Source: Xanthobacteraceae bacterium (GTDB lineage: Bacteria; Pseudomonadota; Alphaproteobacteria; Rhizobiales; Xanthobacteraceae). Taken from it: a stretch of DNA of 64,000 bases. Below are positions 18,072-25,910 of the stretch, one piece after another. Both the position numbers and the translations under genes were made by a program. Under the pieces are notes generated by a model. The model searched no databases. It was not told where the DNA came from and was given only the letters and a program-made list of their open reading frames with translations. How positions within the stretch are numbered: the first letter of the stretch is position 1; each line of letters opens with the position of its first letter. The stretch covers positions 1 through 64,000 of the forward strand of contig JASHPW010000016.1 in assembly GCA_030037895.1 (NCBI GenBank). Direction: 5' to 3'.

Positions 18072-18743
18072 TCAATGATCCCGCAGCGACGCCAGTTCGC
18101 CGACCGATGTGGTGCCGAGACGCGTGTGGATGCGGCGAGTCAACATGCCGATGACGAGCGCGATCGCCGGCACGTCGACGGCGGCCGCCAGTTCGGCGAT
18201 CATCGGCAGGTTCGGAACGATCGCCGCGCCGGCAAAAAAAACGCCGTTCTCCACCCCGAGCAGGCCAAGGAGCTGCGGCACCGCCTCGCGTCGGGCCACG
18301 ATGGTGAAGGTGCCGAGGAACATCGCCGCGATGCCGAGCGGCAGGTTGATCCGCGCAAACGGCACGGCGGCCGTGCCGAGGAGCGGGGTGGCGACAACAT
18401 AGGCGAGGACGATGAGCACCGCGGCGATCAGCAAGGAACTCGGAATGTTCAGGACGCGTTCGATTTCCCGCGTGCGGTAGATTTCCGCGCTCACGGTGTG
18501 GCGCAGCAACCAGGGAATGAGCAGGGTCTTGGTCGCGATCGTGATCGCCGCGACCGCCAACAGATGGACGGAACCCTGCGCGATGCCGAGCAGCAGCGCC
18601 GAGAACGCCAGCAGCAGCGACTGCAGAATGAAAAGCTGCAGCGAAGCGAGGACTTGGCGGGTGGCGACGACACCAAGCGCCGTGAGCAGGAATAGCGCTC
18701 CCGTCAAAGCGTCCAGGGCGAACAAAACCGGCGAGCCGCTCAT
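18072..18743 (-). CDS. HyfE-like membrane subunit of Ehr complex 1
   Basis: 223 residues with six or seven membrane helices. The last third contains LGLLGVENGVFFAGA, the helix that carries the conserved Glu of NuoK/HyfE-type subunits, and it ends in a short soluble tail. The N-terminal half forms a further helical bundle typical of HyfE, which is longer than NuoK. It lies 10 bases after the HyfC-like gene. Expected role: linking the NuoH-like subunit to the antiporter-like subunits in the ion path. Confidence 0.85.
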   Translation of the reverse strand: MSGSPVLFALDALTGALFLLTALGVVATRQVLASLQLFILQSLLLAFSALLLGIAQGSVHLLAVAAITIATKTLLIPWLLRHTVSAEIYRTREIERVLNIPSSLLIAAVLIVLAYVVATPLLGTAAVPFARINLPLGIAAMFLGTFTIVARREAVPQLLGLLGVENGVFFAGAAIVPNLPMIAELAAAVDVPAIALVIGMLTRRIHTRLGTTSVGELASLRDH

Positions 18744-18753
18744 CGGTCCTTCC

Positions 18754-19704
18754 TCAAATTTCCGACAACCGGGTGATCACGGCGACAACGGAAATCACAA
18801 ACGCGGCCCCTATGAATTCGGTGATGCGAAAGAGGCGCAACTTGGCCAGGGACGATTCGATGTAAACCAGCACGAGCACGAAACAGAACATCTTGAACAG
18901 CACGAGCGGAATCGCGAGCAGCACCTCGCCGACGTCCGTTCCCTTCGCCAAGCCCCAGGGCGTCACCAGGACGTTGATGAATACGATGATGAGGACAAAG
19001 AACTTCATGGCGCCGGCCCACTTCATCAACGCGGCGCCGCGCCCGGAATATTCCAGCGATTTCGAATGGTCGATCATCGCCAGCTCGAAATGACCCGACG
19101 GGCTGTCGACCGGGATGCGTCCGTCCTCGGCAAGAATCAACATCAGGAACGCGATCAACAGCAGGATATGCGAGGGCTCGAAGAAATTCGCGATCGGCGT
19201 GACCCAGTGCGTCTGCACGATGTAGGGAATGGTGGAGCCGGCGACGAACGAGATGGTCAGGAACACCATGATGAAGACCGGCTCGGCGAGAAACCCGACC
19301 ATGCGGGTCCGGCTTGCGCCCATCGGTCCGTAAGGGTTGGCGGTGTCGACCGCGGCGAGACTGGCGAAAAAACCGCCGAGCGCGAAGACGAAGCCAACGC
19401 CGAGCATGTCGGCCATGAAGGCGAAGAACAACGGGTAGCGCGTCAGCACCGGAATGAGCAGAGCGACGAACACCGGCGCGGCAAAGGCCACATAGGGCGC
19501 GGCGCGGAATAGCCACGAACTATGCTCGGATACGATCTCGTCCTTATGCAGAAGCTTCCAGATGTCCCGGTAAGGCTGAAAGATGCTCGGTCCGCGTTTC
19601 GATTGAAGAATTTCCTTGAGTCGGCTCGTAACCCCTTCCACCAGGGGAGCGAACGCCACGACGACGAGGACCTGGATGATGTTGTAGACGATTCGCTCGG
19701 TCAT
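18754..19704 (-). CDS. HyfC/NuoH-like membrane anchor subunit of Ehr complex 1
   Basis: 316 residues with eight membrane helices. NuoH-family marks are LQSKRGPSIFQPYRDIWKLL, LAEDGRIPVDSPSGHFEL and MIDHSKSLEYSGRGAALMKW. In complex I this subunit forms the quinone pocket and couples it to the membrane arm. The start at 19704 (MTERIVYN) aligns with that of the paralogue in operon 2 and has GGAG ten bases upstream. First gene of the leftward operon, with a 5' leader of about 230 bases that contains a candidate fluoride riboswitch. Confidence 0.88.
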   Translation of the reverse strand: MTERIVYNIIQVLVVVAFAPLVEGVTSRLKEILQSKRGPSIFQPYRDIWKLLHKDEIVSEHSSWLFRAAPYVAFAAPVFVALLIPVLTRYPLFFAFMADMLGVGFVFALGGFFASLAAVDTANPYGPMGASRTRMVGFLAEPVFIMVFLTISFVAGSTIPYIVQTHWVTPIANFFEPSHILLLIAFLMLILAEDGRIPVDSPSGHFELAMIDHSKSLEYSGRGAALMKWAGAMKFFVLIIVFINVLVTPWGLAKGTDVGEVLLAIPLVLFKMFCFVLVLVYIESSLAKLRLFRITEFIGAAFVISVVAVITRLSEI

Positions 19705-19883
19705 GCGCGTGGGCTCCGAGCATACCCCGGGCGGCCGTCCGATATCCGGACGCACCCGCCTGCCGCGACGTTGCGGTCGCGGCAGCCATGACTGTCAAGT
19801 AAAGCGATAACCTCGGCGATCAACATCGCATCACTCGTCTCCCGACCTGGCTCCCACCTCCGCCCGGATCGTCAGATCGGGCG

Positions 19884-19936
19884 GCTGCAGGAGTCATCAT
19901 CCCAGGAGGGCGAGCGTGTGGCGGACCCCATCGCCA
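19884..19936 (-). promoter_or_regulatory. Candidate fluoride riboswitch (crcB motif) before Ehr operon 1
   Basis: Read leftwards the RNA has GGCGATGGGGTCCGCC (stem-loop; 19935-19920), an internal CCC/GGG stem, and ATGATGACTCCTGC (19898-19885). The loop GGGGU can pair with ACUCC to give the pseudoknot that defines the fluoride aptamer. It deviates from the consensus at a few sites (GGGATGATG in place of GGCTGATG). Directly 3' a perfect 7-bp hairpin CCGCCCG/CGGGCGG (19860-19884) could form part of the switch. A good sigma-70 promoter ends a few bases ahead of the aptamer. It lies about 180 bases upstream of the HyfC-like start. Confidence 0.75.
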
Positions 19937-19943
19937 AGTCGCC

Positions 19944-19972
19944 TATCTATGTAGCGCTTAGACCGTTGTCAA
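19944..19972 (-). promoter_or_regulatory. Sigma-70-type promoter of Ehr operon 1
   Basis: On the minus strand TTGACA (19972-19967) is followed after exactly 17 bases by TAGATA (19949-19944). Transcription would begin about at 19937, right at the 5' edge of the riboswitch aptamer, so the whole aptamer is in the leader. Confidence 0.75.
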
Positions 19973-20151
19973 ATCTCGATCGACCGCCTCTGTCCCATTT
20001 TCCCCATGAGATGAGACGGCGCTCTTTTAATTTTGGGTGGGACGGTATGAGGCAGCCTTAAACAGTATGCCGGCCGCGGAAATCTGCACGGGAGATAAGT
20101 GGAGTTTCCGCCTGGCGGCGGGCGAGATTGGCCCGCGAATCAGGAGCATCG

Positions 20152-20325
20152 ATGAGCAGGCGGGCACGCCGGACTCACATCCCGGCCTTCACGGCGAAGG
20201 CGGCACGTGCCGCCGTCGAGGGCGATCGGACCCCGGCGGAGCTTGCCGAGCAGTTCGACGCTCACCCCTCTCAGGTCACATCGTGGAATGGCGCGGCGAT
20301 GGCGGCCGTATCCGTGTCCTCTTGA
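20152..20325 (+). pseudogene. IS3-family transposase OrfA remnant
   Basis: The 57 residues from the ATG at 20152 read MSRRARRTHIPAFTAKAARA, then GDRTPAELAEQFDAHPSQVTSWN, the helix-turn-helix start of IS3-family OrfA proteins (usual pattern RTHSPAFKAKVALAA ... ELAEQFDVHPNQI..W). It loses similarity after SWN and stops early. No OrfB or intact ends are seen. The remnant lies in the intergenic region between the two divergent Ehr operons, only about 60 bases before the second riboswitch. Confidence 0.8.
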
Positions 20326-20380
20326 AAAACTTCAATTGGAACTGTAGTGAAACGATGATATGCGTATGCATATTTTATCC

Positions 20381-20442
20381 GCGATGAAGCTCGCGTAAGC
20401 TGTGCTGGATATTATCCCAGTGTGGGCTGATGGCTTCTGCCC
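20381..20442 (+). promoter_or_regulatory. Candidate fluoride riboswitch (crcB motif) before Ehr operon 2
   Basis: The element reads CGCGATGAAGCTCGCG (20381-20396), GTAAGCTG, a stem CTGG/CCAG, then GGGCTGATGGCTTCTGCC (20424-20441). GAAGC in the first loop pairs with GCTTC in the 3' strand, a compensated version of the pseudoknot seen as GGAGT/ACTCC in the other copies; conserved GATG and GCTGATGG are kept. The ribosome site AAGGGAG of the HyfC-like gene starts four bases after the aptamer, so control is probably at translation initiation. The ATG at 20430 is inside the aptamer. Confidence 0.85.
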
Positions 20443-20459
20443 AAAAGGGAGAAGCTTGC

Positions 20460-21410
20460 TTGACCTCGGTCGCATTGCAGATTCTGCAGAGCGCGATTGT
20501 CGTTATCTTCGCGCCGCTGTACGCGGGGGTGTTGGCGCGCGCGGAGGCGATCGTCCAATCGAAGCGGGGCCCGAGCGTCCTGCAGCCCTATTGGGACCTC
20601 GCCAAGCTGCTGCGCAAGGGCAGCGCCATCTCCGAAAATGCTTCGTGGATATTCCGCATAGCGCCTTTCGTCGCTTTTTCCTGTTATCTGACCGTTTCGA
20701 CCATTGTGCCGATCATCACCGATCAACCGCTGCCGCTGGCCTTTCTCGCCGACCTGATCGGCGGCGCATTCGTGTTGAGCTTGGCCGGCTTTGTGACCGC
20801 ACTTGCCGCGCTCGACACGGCGAGCCCGCTCGGCGGTCTCGGCGCCAGCCGAACGACCTGGATCGGCAGCCTCGCCGAGCCGGCGCTGATCCTCGTCTTC
20901 TTCACCGTCGCCGCGGTTTCACGGTCAGACAATCCATATTTTGAGAATCACACCGTCGCCGGCTCGATTTCCGCCTATTTTCTGCCAACGCATTTGCTCG
21001 GTGTGGTCGCGTTCTTCATGCTCGTTCTGGTGGAGAACGGGCGAATCCCCATCGATAACCCCACGGGCTCGATTGAGATTTCGATGATCGAGGAGAGCCG
21101 GGTACTGGAATACTCGGGTCGTGAGTACGCGATCATCAAATGGGACGGCTGGATGAAGCTGTTCCTGCTTTCGTCGATCTTCATGAACGTCTTTGTCATC
21201 CCCTGGGGGCTTGGGCATGCCGACTCGATCGCCGGCGGCGTCGAGGGCGCGCTGGCCTTGCTCGGCAAGCTTGTCGTTTGCGGGCTGGCAATCGTCGTTA
21301 TCGACTGTTCGTTCGCCAAGCTTCGCCTATTCCGTATCGCCGAGTTTATAGGCGCTTCATTCCTGTTCGCCTTGATCGGAATCGTGACCGGATATGTGAT
21401 CGGAAGATAG
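20460..21410 (+). CDS. HyfC/NuoH-like membrane anchor subunit of Ehr complex 2
   Basis: 316 residues with eight membrane helices and NuoH marks VQSKRGPSVLQPYWDLAKLL, LVENGRIPIDNPTGSIE and ESRVLEYSGREYAIIKW. I choose the TTG at 20460 as start because it follows the AAGGGAG site by eight bases, gives a protein aligning end to end with the operon 1 paralogue, and lies just past the riboswitch. The in-frame ATG at 20430 is part of the conserved aptamer 3' strand and has no ribosome site. First gene of the rightward operon. Confidence 0.87.
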   Translation: MTSVALQILQSAIVVIFAPLYAGVLARAEAIVQSKRGPSVLQPYWDLAKLLRKGSAISENASWIFRIAPFVAFSCYLTVSTIVPIITDQPLPLAFLADLIGGAFVLSLAGFVTALAALDTASPLGGLGASRTTWIGSLAEPALILVFFTVAAVSRSDNPYFENHTVAGSISAYFLPTHLLGVVAFFMLVLVENGRIPIDNPTGSIEISMIEESRVLEYSGREYAIIKWDGWMKLFLLSSIFMNVFVIPWGLGHADSIAGGVEGALALLGKLVVCGLAIVVIDCSFAKLRLFRIAEFIGASFLFALIGIVTGYVIGR

Positions 21411-21421
21411 GGGCGGACGCC

Positions 21422-22084
21422 ATGTCGACGGTGAATCAAGGATTGTTGCTCGACTTGCTGTCCGTAGCGATCCTGCTGCTGACGTTCGCCTGCCTCGGCT
21501 CGAAGCTCTTTGACCGTTACGTCGCATACTACGCGCTGCAGTCGATCGTGCTTTCCGTGGCGATTGCTCTTGTGGCGTTACGCCTCGACGCTTGGGACCT
21601 TTGGGCGCTGGCGTTGCTCACGTTTTTGATCAAAGGAATCGGCATCCCTATCGCCACGCGGCGTTACCTCATCGTCCGGCTCGAGCTGAAGCGGGATGTG
21701 GCGATCTCAACCGGAATCTCCACGTCACTCATAATCGGTGCGGTGCTGACTGCCTTCGCTTATTTCGCGACAAACCCTTCGAGTCTTCCGGGCGGCCTGG
21801 TCGCTTCCTCCTCGGTGCCGCTGTCCAACGCCGTTATCTTGCTCGGCGCGCTCTGCATGGTTGTGCGGCGGAACACCGTAGCGCAGCTTATCGGATGGTT
21901 GATTCTCGAGAACGGCGTCTTTCTTGGCGCCATCACGCTGGTCGCAACCTTTCCGTTCATCGTCGAGGCGGGAATCTTCCTCGATCTGGTCGCCGGCGTT
22001 CTGATTATGCTGACCTTGGTCTCGGGTCTCGCCCACCGTTTGGCGACGACAAATGCCAGCGAACTGCAGGAGCTTAGGGAATGA
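21422..22084 (+). CDS. HyfE-like membrane subunit of Ehr complex 2
   Basis: 220 residues, seven membrane helices, with IGWLILENGVFLGAITL carrying the conserved NuoK/HyfE Glu. Paralogue of the operon 1 gene in the same second position. The ATG at 21422 comes 11 bases after the HyfC-like stop, with GGGGCGG as ribosome site; the frame extending to 21140 is a shadow. The stop overlaps the next start (ATGA). Confidence 0.85.
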   Translation: MSTVNQGLLLDLLSVAILLLTFACLGSKLFDRYVAYYALQSIVLSVAIALVALRLDAWDLWALALLTFLIKGIGIPIATRRYLIVRLELKRDVAISTGISTSLIIGAVLTAFAYFATNPSSLPGGLVASSSVPLSNAVILLGALCMVVRRNTVAQLIGWLILENGVFLGAITLVATFPFIVEAGIFLDLVAGVLIMLTLVSGLAHRLATTNASELQELRE

Positions 22085-23550
22085 CGCTCACGTTGGTCAT
22101 CCTCGTCTGCTGCCTGCCGCTTGCCGGTGCGCTCGCGTCGATTCTCGGCGCGCAGGCGCGTGGCATTGGCATTGCGACCGCGGCCGGCGGCGCCGGCGCC
22201 CTTGCGGCGGCAATCGCGCTTGTCGCGCACATTCTTTCTCACGGGACCTATCAGGCGGCCGTCGGATTCGTGTACGTCGACCCATTATCGTCTTTCTTTG
22301 TAGTAACGGTCGCTATTGTCGTCGCGCTCGCGGGTCTCGGTTCGATCTCATACCTTTGCGCCGAGGAGGCGCATCGGGGACTGAGCCGGGTCCAAGTCCG
22401 CCTTTACGGAATCTTTTTTGGCTTCTTCGCGGCGCTGATGTTGGCCTCGCTGGAAACGGGCAACCTCGGTCTGGTTTGGGTTCTGGTCGAAGCGTCGACG
22501 CTGGCGAGTGCGGTGCTTGTCGCGATTGAAGGGCGGGCGACTTCGCTTGAGGCGGCCTGGAAATACATCATCATCAGTTCTTTCGGCGTCACGATTGCCT
22601 TGGTGGGAACCCTGTTCCTCTATTACTCGGCCAGCGTCCTCGACATCGTGCCGGATCAGCGGCTGACGTGGCCGATCCTCTTTGCGAATGCCGCCTCTCT
22701 TCAACCCGCCAGCGTGAAGTTTGCCCTGTTGCTGGCGATCATCGGCTATGGGACGAAAGTCGGCTTGGCGCCGATGCATACTTGGCTTCCGGACGCGCAC
22801 GCCGAGGCACCGAGTCCGGCGAGCGCGATGCTTTCGGCGGCCCTCCTCAATACCGGCATGTACGCCATCATCCGCTTCCAAGCGTTAACCGGCCCCCAGC
22901 TCGGCCGTTACGGGAGCGTCGTGCTTCTTGTTTTCGGCTTCGCATCAATCGCGATCGGAGCGCTGTTCATGGTCCGGCGCCGCAATTTCAAGCGTCTTTT
23001 CGCATATTCGTCGGTCGAGCACATGGGGATCATTGCCGTCGGGCTCGGTTTCGGCGGAGTGCTCGGCGTCTACGGTGCGCTTCTTCACACCCTGAATCAC
23101 GCGATCGGCAAGTGCACATTGTTCCTCGCCAGCGGCGAGGTCGTGCTCCGCTACCGGACGACGCTGGTAAGCGAAGTCGGGGGCATTCTGGGCCGTGCGC
23201 CCGTTATCGGCACAGTCATGCTCCTCGGGTCGTTGGCCATCCTCGGGTCGCCGCCGTTCGGTCTCTTCCTGTCCGAATTTACCATCGTAAGGGCCGGCTT
23301 TGTGAGGCAGGCGAGTCTTGGCTTTCTTTTGCTCGCCCTGCTGGCGCTCGCTTTTATCGGCTGCGCGCACACGGTGGCCGCGATGGTGCTGGGCAAGCCG
23401 CGCAATGAAACGCCGCCGGCCGCGGCGTCGCTTCGATCTGTCGGCGCCGTGCCTCTCGTGATCGGACTGGCCGCTCTTCTCCTCCTCGGGCTGTGGATTC
23501 CAGGCGATCTCAATACGTTGATCCTCAAGTCGATAGAGGCGATCAGGTGA
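22081..23550 (+). CDS. HyfF/NuoN-type antiporter-like subunit of Ehr complex 2
   Basis: 489 residues, about 14 membrane helices. Ion-path residues: Glu in WVLVEASTLASA, Lys in GTKVGLAPMHTWLPDAHAEAP, Lys in RRRNFKRLFAYSSVEHMG and Lys in LNHAIGKCTLFLASG. The first-helix Glu environment (VEAS) differs slightly from operon 1 (VELT). Overlaps the HyfE-like stop by four bases and ends ten bases before the large-subunit start. Confidence 0.88.
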   Translation: MTLTLVILVCCLPLAGALASILGAQARGIGIATAAGGAGALAAAIALVAHILSHGTYQAAVGFVYVDPLSSFFVVTVAIVVALAGLGSISYLCAEEAHRGLSRVQVRLYGIFFGFFAALMLASLETGNLGLVWVLVEASTLASAVLVAIEGRATSLEAAWKYIIISSFGVTIALVGTLFLYYSASVLDIVPDQRLTWPILFANAASLQPASVKFALLLAIIGYGTKVGLAPMHTWLPDAHAEAPSPASAMLSAALLNTGMYAIIRFQALTGPQLGRYGSVVLLVFGFASIAIGALFMVRRRNFKRLFAYSSVEHMGIIAVGLGFGGVLGVYGALLHTLNHAIGKCTLFLASGEVVLRYRTTLVSEVGGILGRAPVIGTVMLLGSLAILGSPPFGLFLSEFTIVRAGFVRQASLGFLLLALLALAFIGCAHTVAAMVLGKPRNETPPAAASLRSVGAVPLVIGLAALLLLGLWIPGDLNTLILKSIEAIR

Positions 23551-23560
23551 GCCATGTGTG

Positions 23561-25096
23561 ATGCCTGAAACGCTTCAACAAACGGACGCTCTCCAGCTCC
23601 TGCGCAATGCCGTGTCCTCGCTCGACGTCGTAAAGGCGGGCAAACCAACGATCGAGGTGCGGATAGCGGCTCATGACCTCAAGCGTGCCGCACAAAGCCT
23701 TAACCGCGCCACGTCGCGTTTTGCCGACCTCTTCGTGAGCGTCGAAGGTGATGGATTGGTGCTCCAACTCGTTTACGCCTTCGATAAAGACGCGACCTAT
23801 GTGGTGCTGTCCGCGCCGGTGGAAAACCATGAGTACGCGCTGCTGTCGGATATCGTACCCGCAGCTTTCATCGAAGAGTGTGAGGCGTTTGAGAAATTCG
23901 GCGTCCTGCCGCGCGGCGCGAAACCGCTGAATCGCGTCGTCATGCCGCCGCAGGCCGAGCTTGAGTTTCCGCTCTCCGGCGGCCACCGCCGCATTAAGCC
24001 CCGTACCGCCCGCGCCCGTCACTTCGTCCAAGGCGAGGCGTTCGAATTTCCCTTTGGGCCGGTGCGGGTCGCGGGGTGGGAGTCGCTCTATATGGGCCTC
24101 GTTACCACCGGCGAGGAGGTGCTCGATCTCTATCTCTTCCACTGGCACAAGCACCGGGGCATCGAACACCGCCTGAATGGCCTCGATCCGCAGCGCGCGC
24201 TCTTCTTGGTCGAGCGCGCCGAGGGCCTGTCGGCGGTGGGGAATGGTCTGGCCTTTTGTCGTGCCGTCGAAGCGATCGCGGGCGTTGAGCTGCCGGCCAA
24301 GGTCGCCTGCGCGCGGGCGGTGGCGCTTGAGCTCGAGCGACTGTACAACCACGCCGCCGCCATTGCGATGTTGTGCCAGACGACGGGACTGAATGTCGGT
24401 CAGGCGCAAGCAGAAATCGTACTCGAACAATTGCTCCGCCTAAACCTTGCCGCCTTCGGCCACCGCTACCTCTTTGGCATCCTCGCCCCCGGCGGCGTGC
24501 GACGCGGTCCCGACCGCGAGGCTGTGCGCATGCTGCTGCCGAACATCTGCGCCGAGCTGCGCCGCGTCGTCGATGCGCTATTGAAGACGAACTCGCACCT
24601 CGATCGACTCGAAGCGACAGGCATCGTGGACCATGAAACGGCGCGCCGCCTCGCGCTGGTTGGGCCGGTCGCGCGCGCCTCCGGCTGCGTTGTGGACAGC
24701 CGCACGGATCATCCCTTTGCACCTTATGACCAGCAGAAACCGCGCGTGCCGGTGCAGGAAGCCGGCGATGCGCTCGCCCGTATGCAGATCTTTGTTGCGG
24801 AAATCGATGAAGCCGAGCGGCTGATCGACCGCTTGGTCGACGAAGCCGATCAGGGGCAGACGGAATTCGGCCCCGCGCATGGCGCGGCCCTTGGTTGGGC
24901 CGAATCGCCGCGGGGAGAATCGCTTGTTTGGGTAGCGCTCAACGCCGACGGGAAAATCGTCAGCGCTCGTCTACGGCCGGCTTCGGTGCGCAATTGGCGC
25001 GCCTTCGATGATGCGGTTCGCGCTCAAAACGTGTTCACCGACGTGCCGATCATCGAGGCAAGTTTCTGGCTGACGGTAGCGGGATTCGCGCGATGA
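23561..25096 (+). CDS. HyfG/NuoCD-like large subunit without [NiFe] ligands, Ehr complex 2
   Basis: 511 residues. A reduced NuoC-like part (ECEAFEKFGVLPRGAKPLN, about 106-124) precedes the large-subunit domain. After FHWHKHRGIEH the motif that is RVCGICGFAH in group 4 hydrogenases reads RAEGLSAVGN (about 219-228), and the C terminus is DVPIIEASFWLTVAGFAR with no DPCxxC. The [NiFe] ligands are all absent, and at different replacement residues than in operon 1, so the loss is old or shared and both copies have drifted. A GTG at 23558 directly before the ATG is an alternative start. Stop overlaps the next start (ATGA). Confidence 0.88.
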   Translation: MPETLQQTDALQLLRNAVSSLDVVKAGKPTIEVRIAAHDLKRAAQSLNRATSRFADLFVSVEGDGLVLQLVYAFDKDATYVVLSAPVENHEYALLSDIVPAAFIEECEAFEKFGVLPRGAKPLNRVVMPPQAELEFPLSGGHRRIKPRTARARHFVQGEAFEFPFGPVRVAGWESLYMGLVTTGEEVLDLYLFHWHKHRGIEHRLNGLDPQRALFLVERAEGLSAVGNGLAFCRAVEAIAGVELPAKVACARAVALELERLYNHAAAIAMLCQTTGLNVGQAQAEIVLEQLLRLNLAAFGHRYLFGILAPGGVRRGPDREAVRMLLPNICAELRRVVDALLKTNSHLDRLEATGIVDHETARRLALVGPVARASGCVVDSRTDHPFAPYDQQKPRVPVQEAGDALARMQIFVAEIDEAERLIDRLVDEADQGQTEFGPAHGAALGWAESPRGESLVWVALNADGKIVSARLRPASVRNWRAFDDAVRAQNVFTDVPIIEASFWLTVAGFAR

Positions 25097-25419
25097 CGAC
25101 TTGGTTTTTCCGCGGTCTACGAAAAGGGGTCGCAACAACGCGCTACCCGGCCGCGCTCGACTCCTGGGCTCGCAAGCTGCCTTCGCCGCCCGCTTTTGAT
25201 CCTCGGCGCCTGACCGAGGCGCTCGCCGACCGAATTGTGGCTGTCTGCCCGAGCCGCGCGCTCCGCAGGGATGGACGCGAACTCGTGCTTGATCTTGGCG
25301 CCTGTACGGGCTGCGGCCTCTGCTTCGGCGAAGCCGTCAGGCCAAGTGGTGAATTCGAACTTGCCTCCCGTTCACGGCAGCGGCTGATCAAACGCATACC
25401 GATCGAGGGCCGGCAATGA
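25093..25419 (+). CDS. Ferredoxin-like [4Fe-4S] subunit of Ehr complex 2
   Basis: 108 residues with four cysteines (52 in VCPSRAL; 71, 74 and 77 in CTGCGLC), enough for a single [4Fe-4S] cluster. The spacing is identical to that in the N-terminal half of the fused Fe-S subunit of operon 1. It corresponds to a trimmed HyfH/NuoI-like protein: standard family members carry two clusters. Overlaps neighbours on both sides by ATGA, so it is translated in strict coupling. Confidence 0.85.
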   Translation: MTTWFFRGLRKGVATTRYPAALDSWARKLPSPPAFDPRRLTEALADRIVAVCPSRALRRDGRELVLDLGACTGCGLCFGEAVRPSGEFELASRSRQRLIKRIPIEGRQ

Positions 25420-25910
25420 GCGAAGAATACCGGCTCGCTGAGGAATTGAAACAGCGCTCGCTCGCCATCTTCGGGCGAAGCCTGCATATAAGAACGATCG
25501 ACACCGGCTCTTGCGCCGTGTGCGAGTCGGAGATTCGGTTACTGACGGCGCCGCACTACGATCTGCACCGGCTTGGCTTCTTCTTCACTCCGGCGCCGCG
25601 GCATGCCGACTTGCTGCTGGTGACCGGCCCGGCGGTCCGGGCGATGAATGAAGGTCTGGATAAGACCTACAAAGCCATGCCTGATCCGAAGATCGTCGTC
25701 GCCATCGGCGCTTGCGCCCTTGGCGGCGTCTATGATGAGGACGAGTTCGTTCACGGGGCCGTCGACCGGGTGATTCCGGTCGACGTTTATATTCCCGGTT
25801 GTCCACCGAGCCCTTTGGCGCTCCTGCAGGGCTTGCTTGTCGCCGTCGGCCGGCTCGAAGAGAAAGTCGCGACGCTGCGCTTCGATGAAGTCAGGGGAGA
25901 GCGCGCATGA
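25416..25910 (+). CDS. NuoB/HyfI-like Fe-S subunit of Ehr complex 2
   Basis: 164 residues. Proximal [4Fe-4S] ligands Cys33 and Cys36 (GSCAVCESE), Cys100 (GACALGG) and Cys129 (PGCPPSP) are all present. It lines up with the C-terminal part of the fused operon 1 protein. In complex I this cluster (N2) donates electrons to quinone at the interface with the NuoD and NuoH subunits. ATGA overlaps on both sides. Confidence 0.88.
   Translation: MSEEYRLAEELKQRSLAIFGRSLHIRTIDTGSCAVCESEIRLLTAPHYDLHRLGFFFTPAPRHADLLLVTGPAVRAMNEGLDKTYKAMPDPKIVVAIGACALGGVYDEDEFVHGAVDRVIPVDVYIPGCPPSPLALLQGLLVAVGRLEEKVATLRFDEVRGERA

Noticed and set aside
12073-19704. Functional group 4 [NiFe] hydrogenase or formate hydrogenlyase
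   Set aside because: The large subunit lacks all four Ni-Fe cysteines and no hydrogenase maturation genes or formate dehydrogenase are present.
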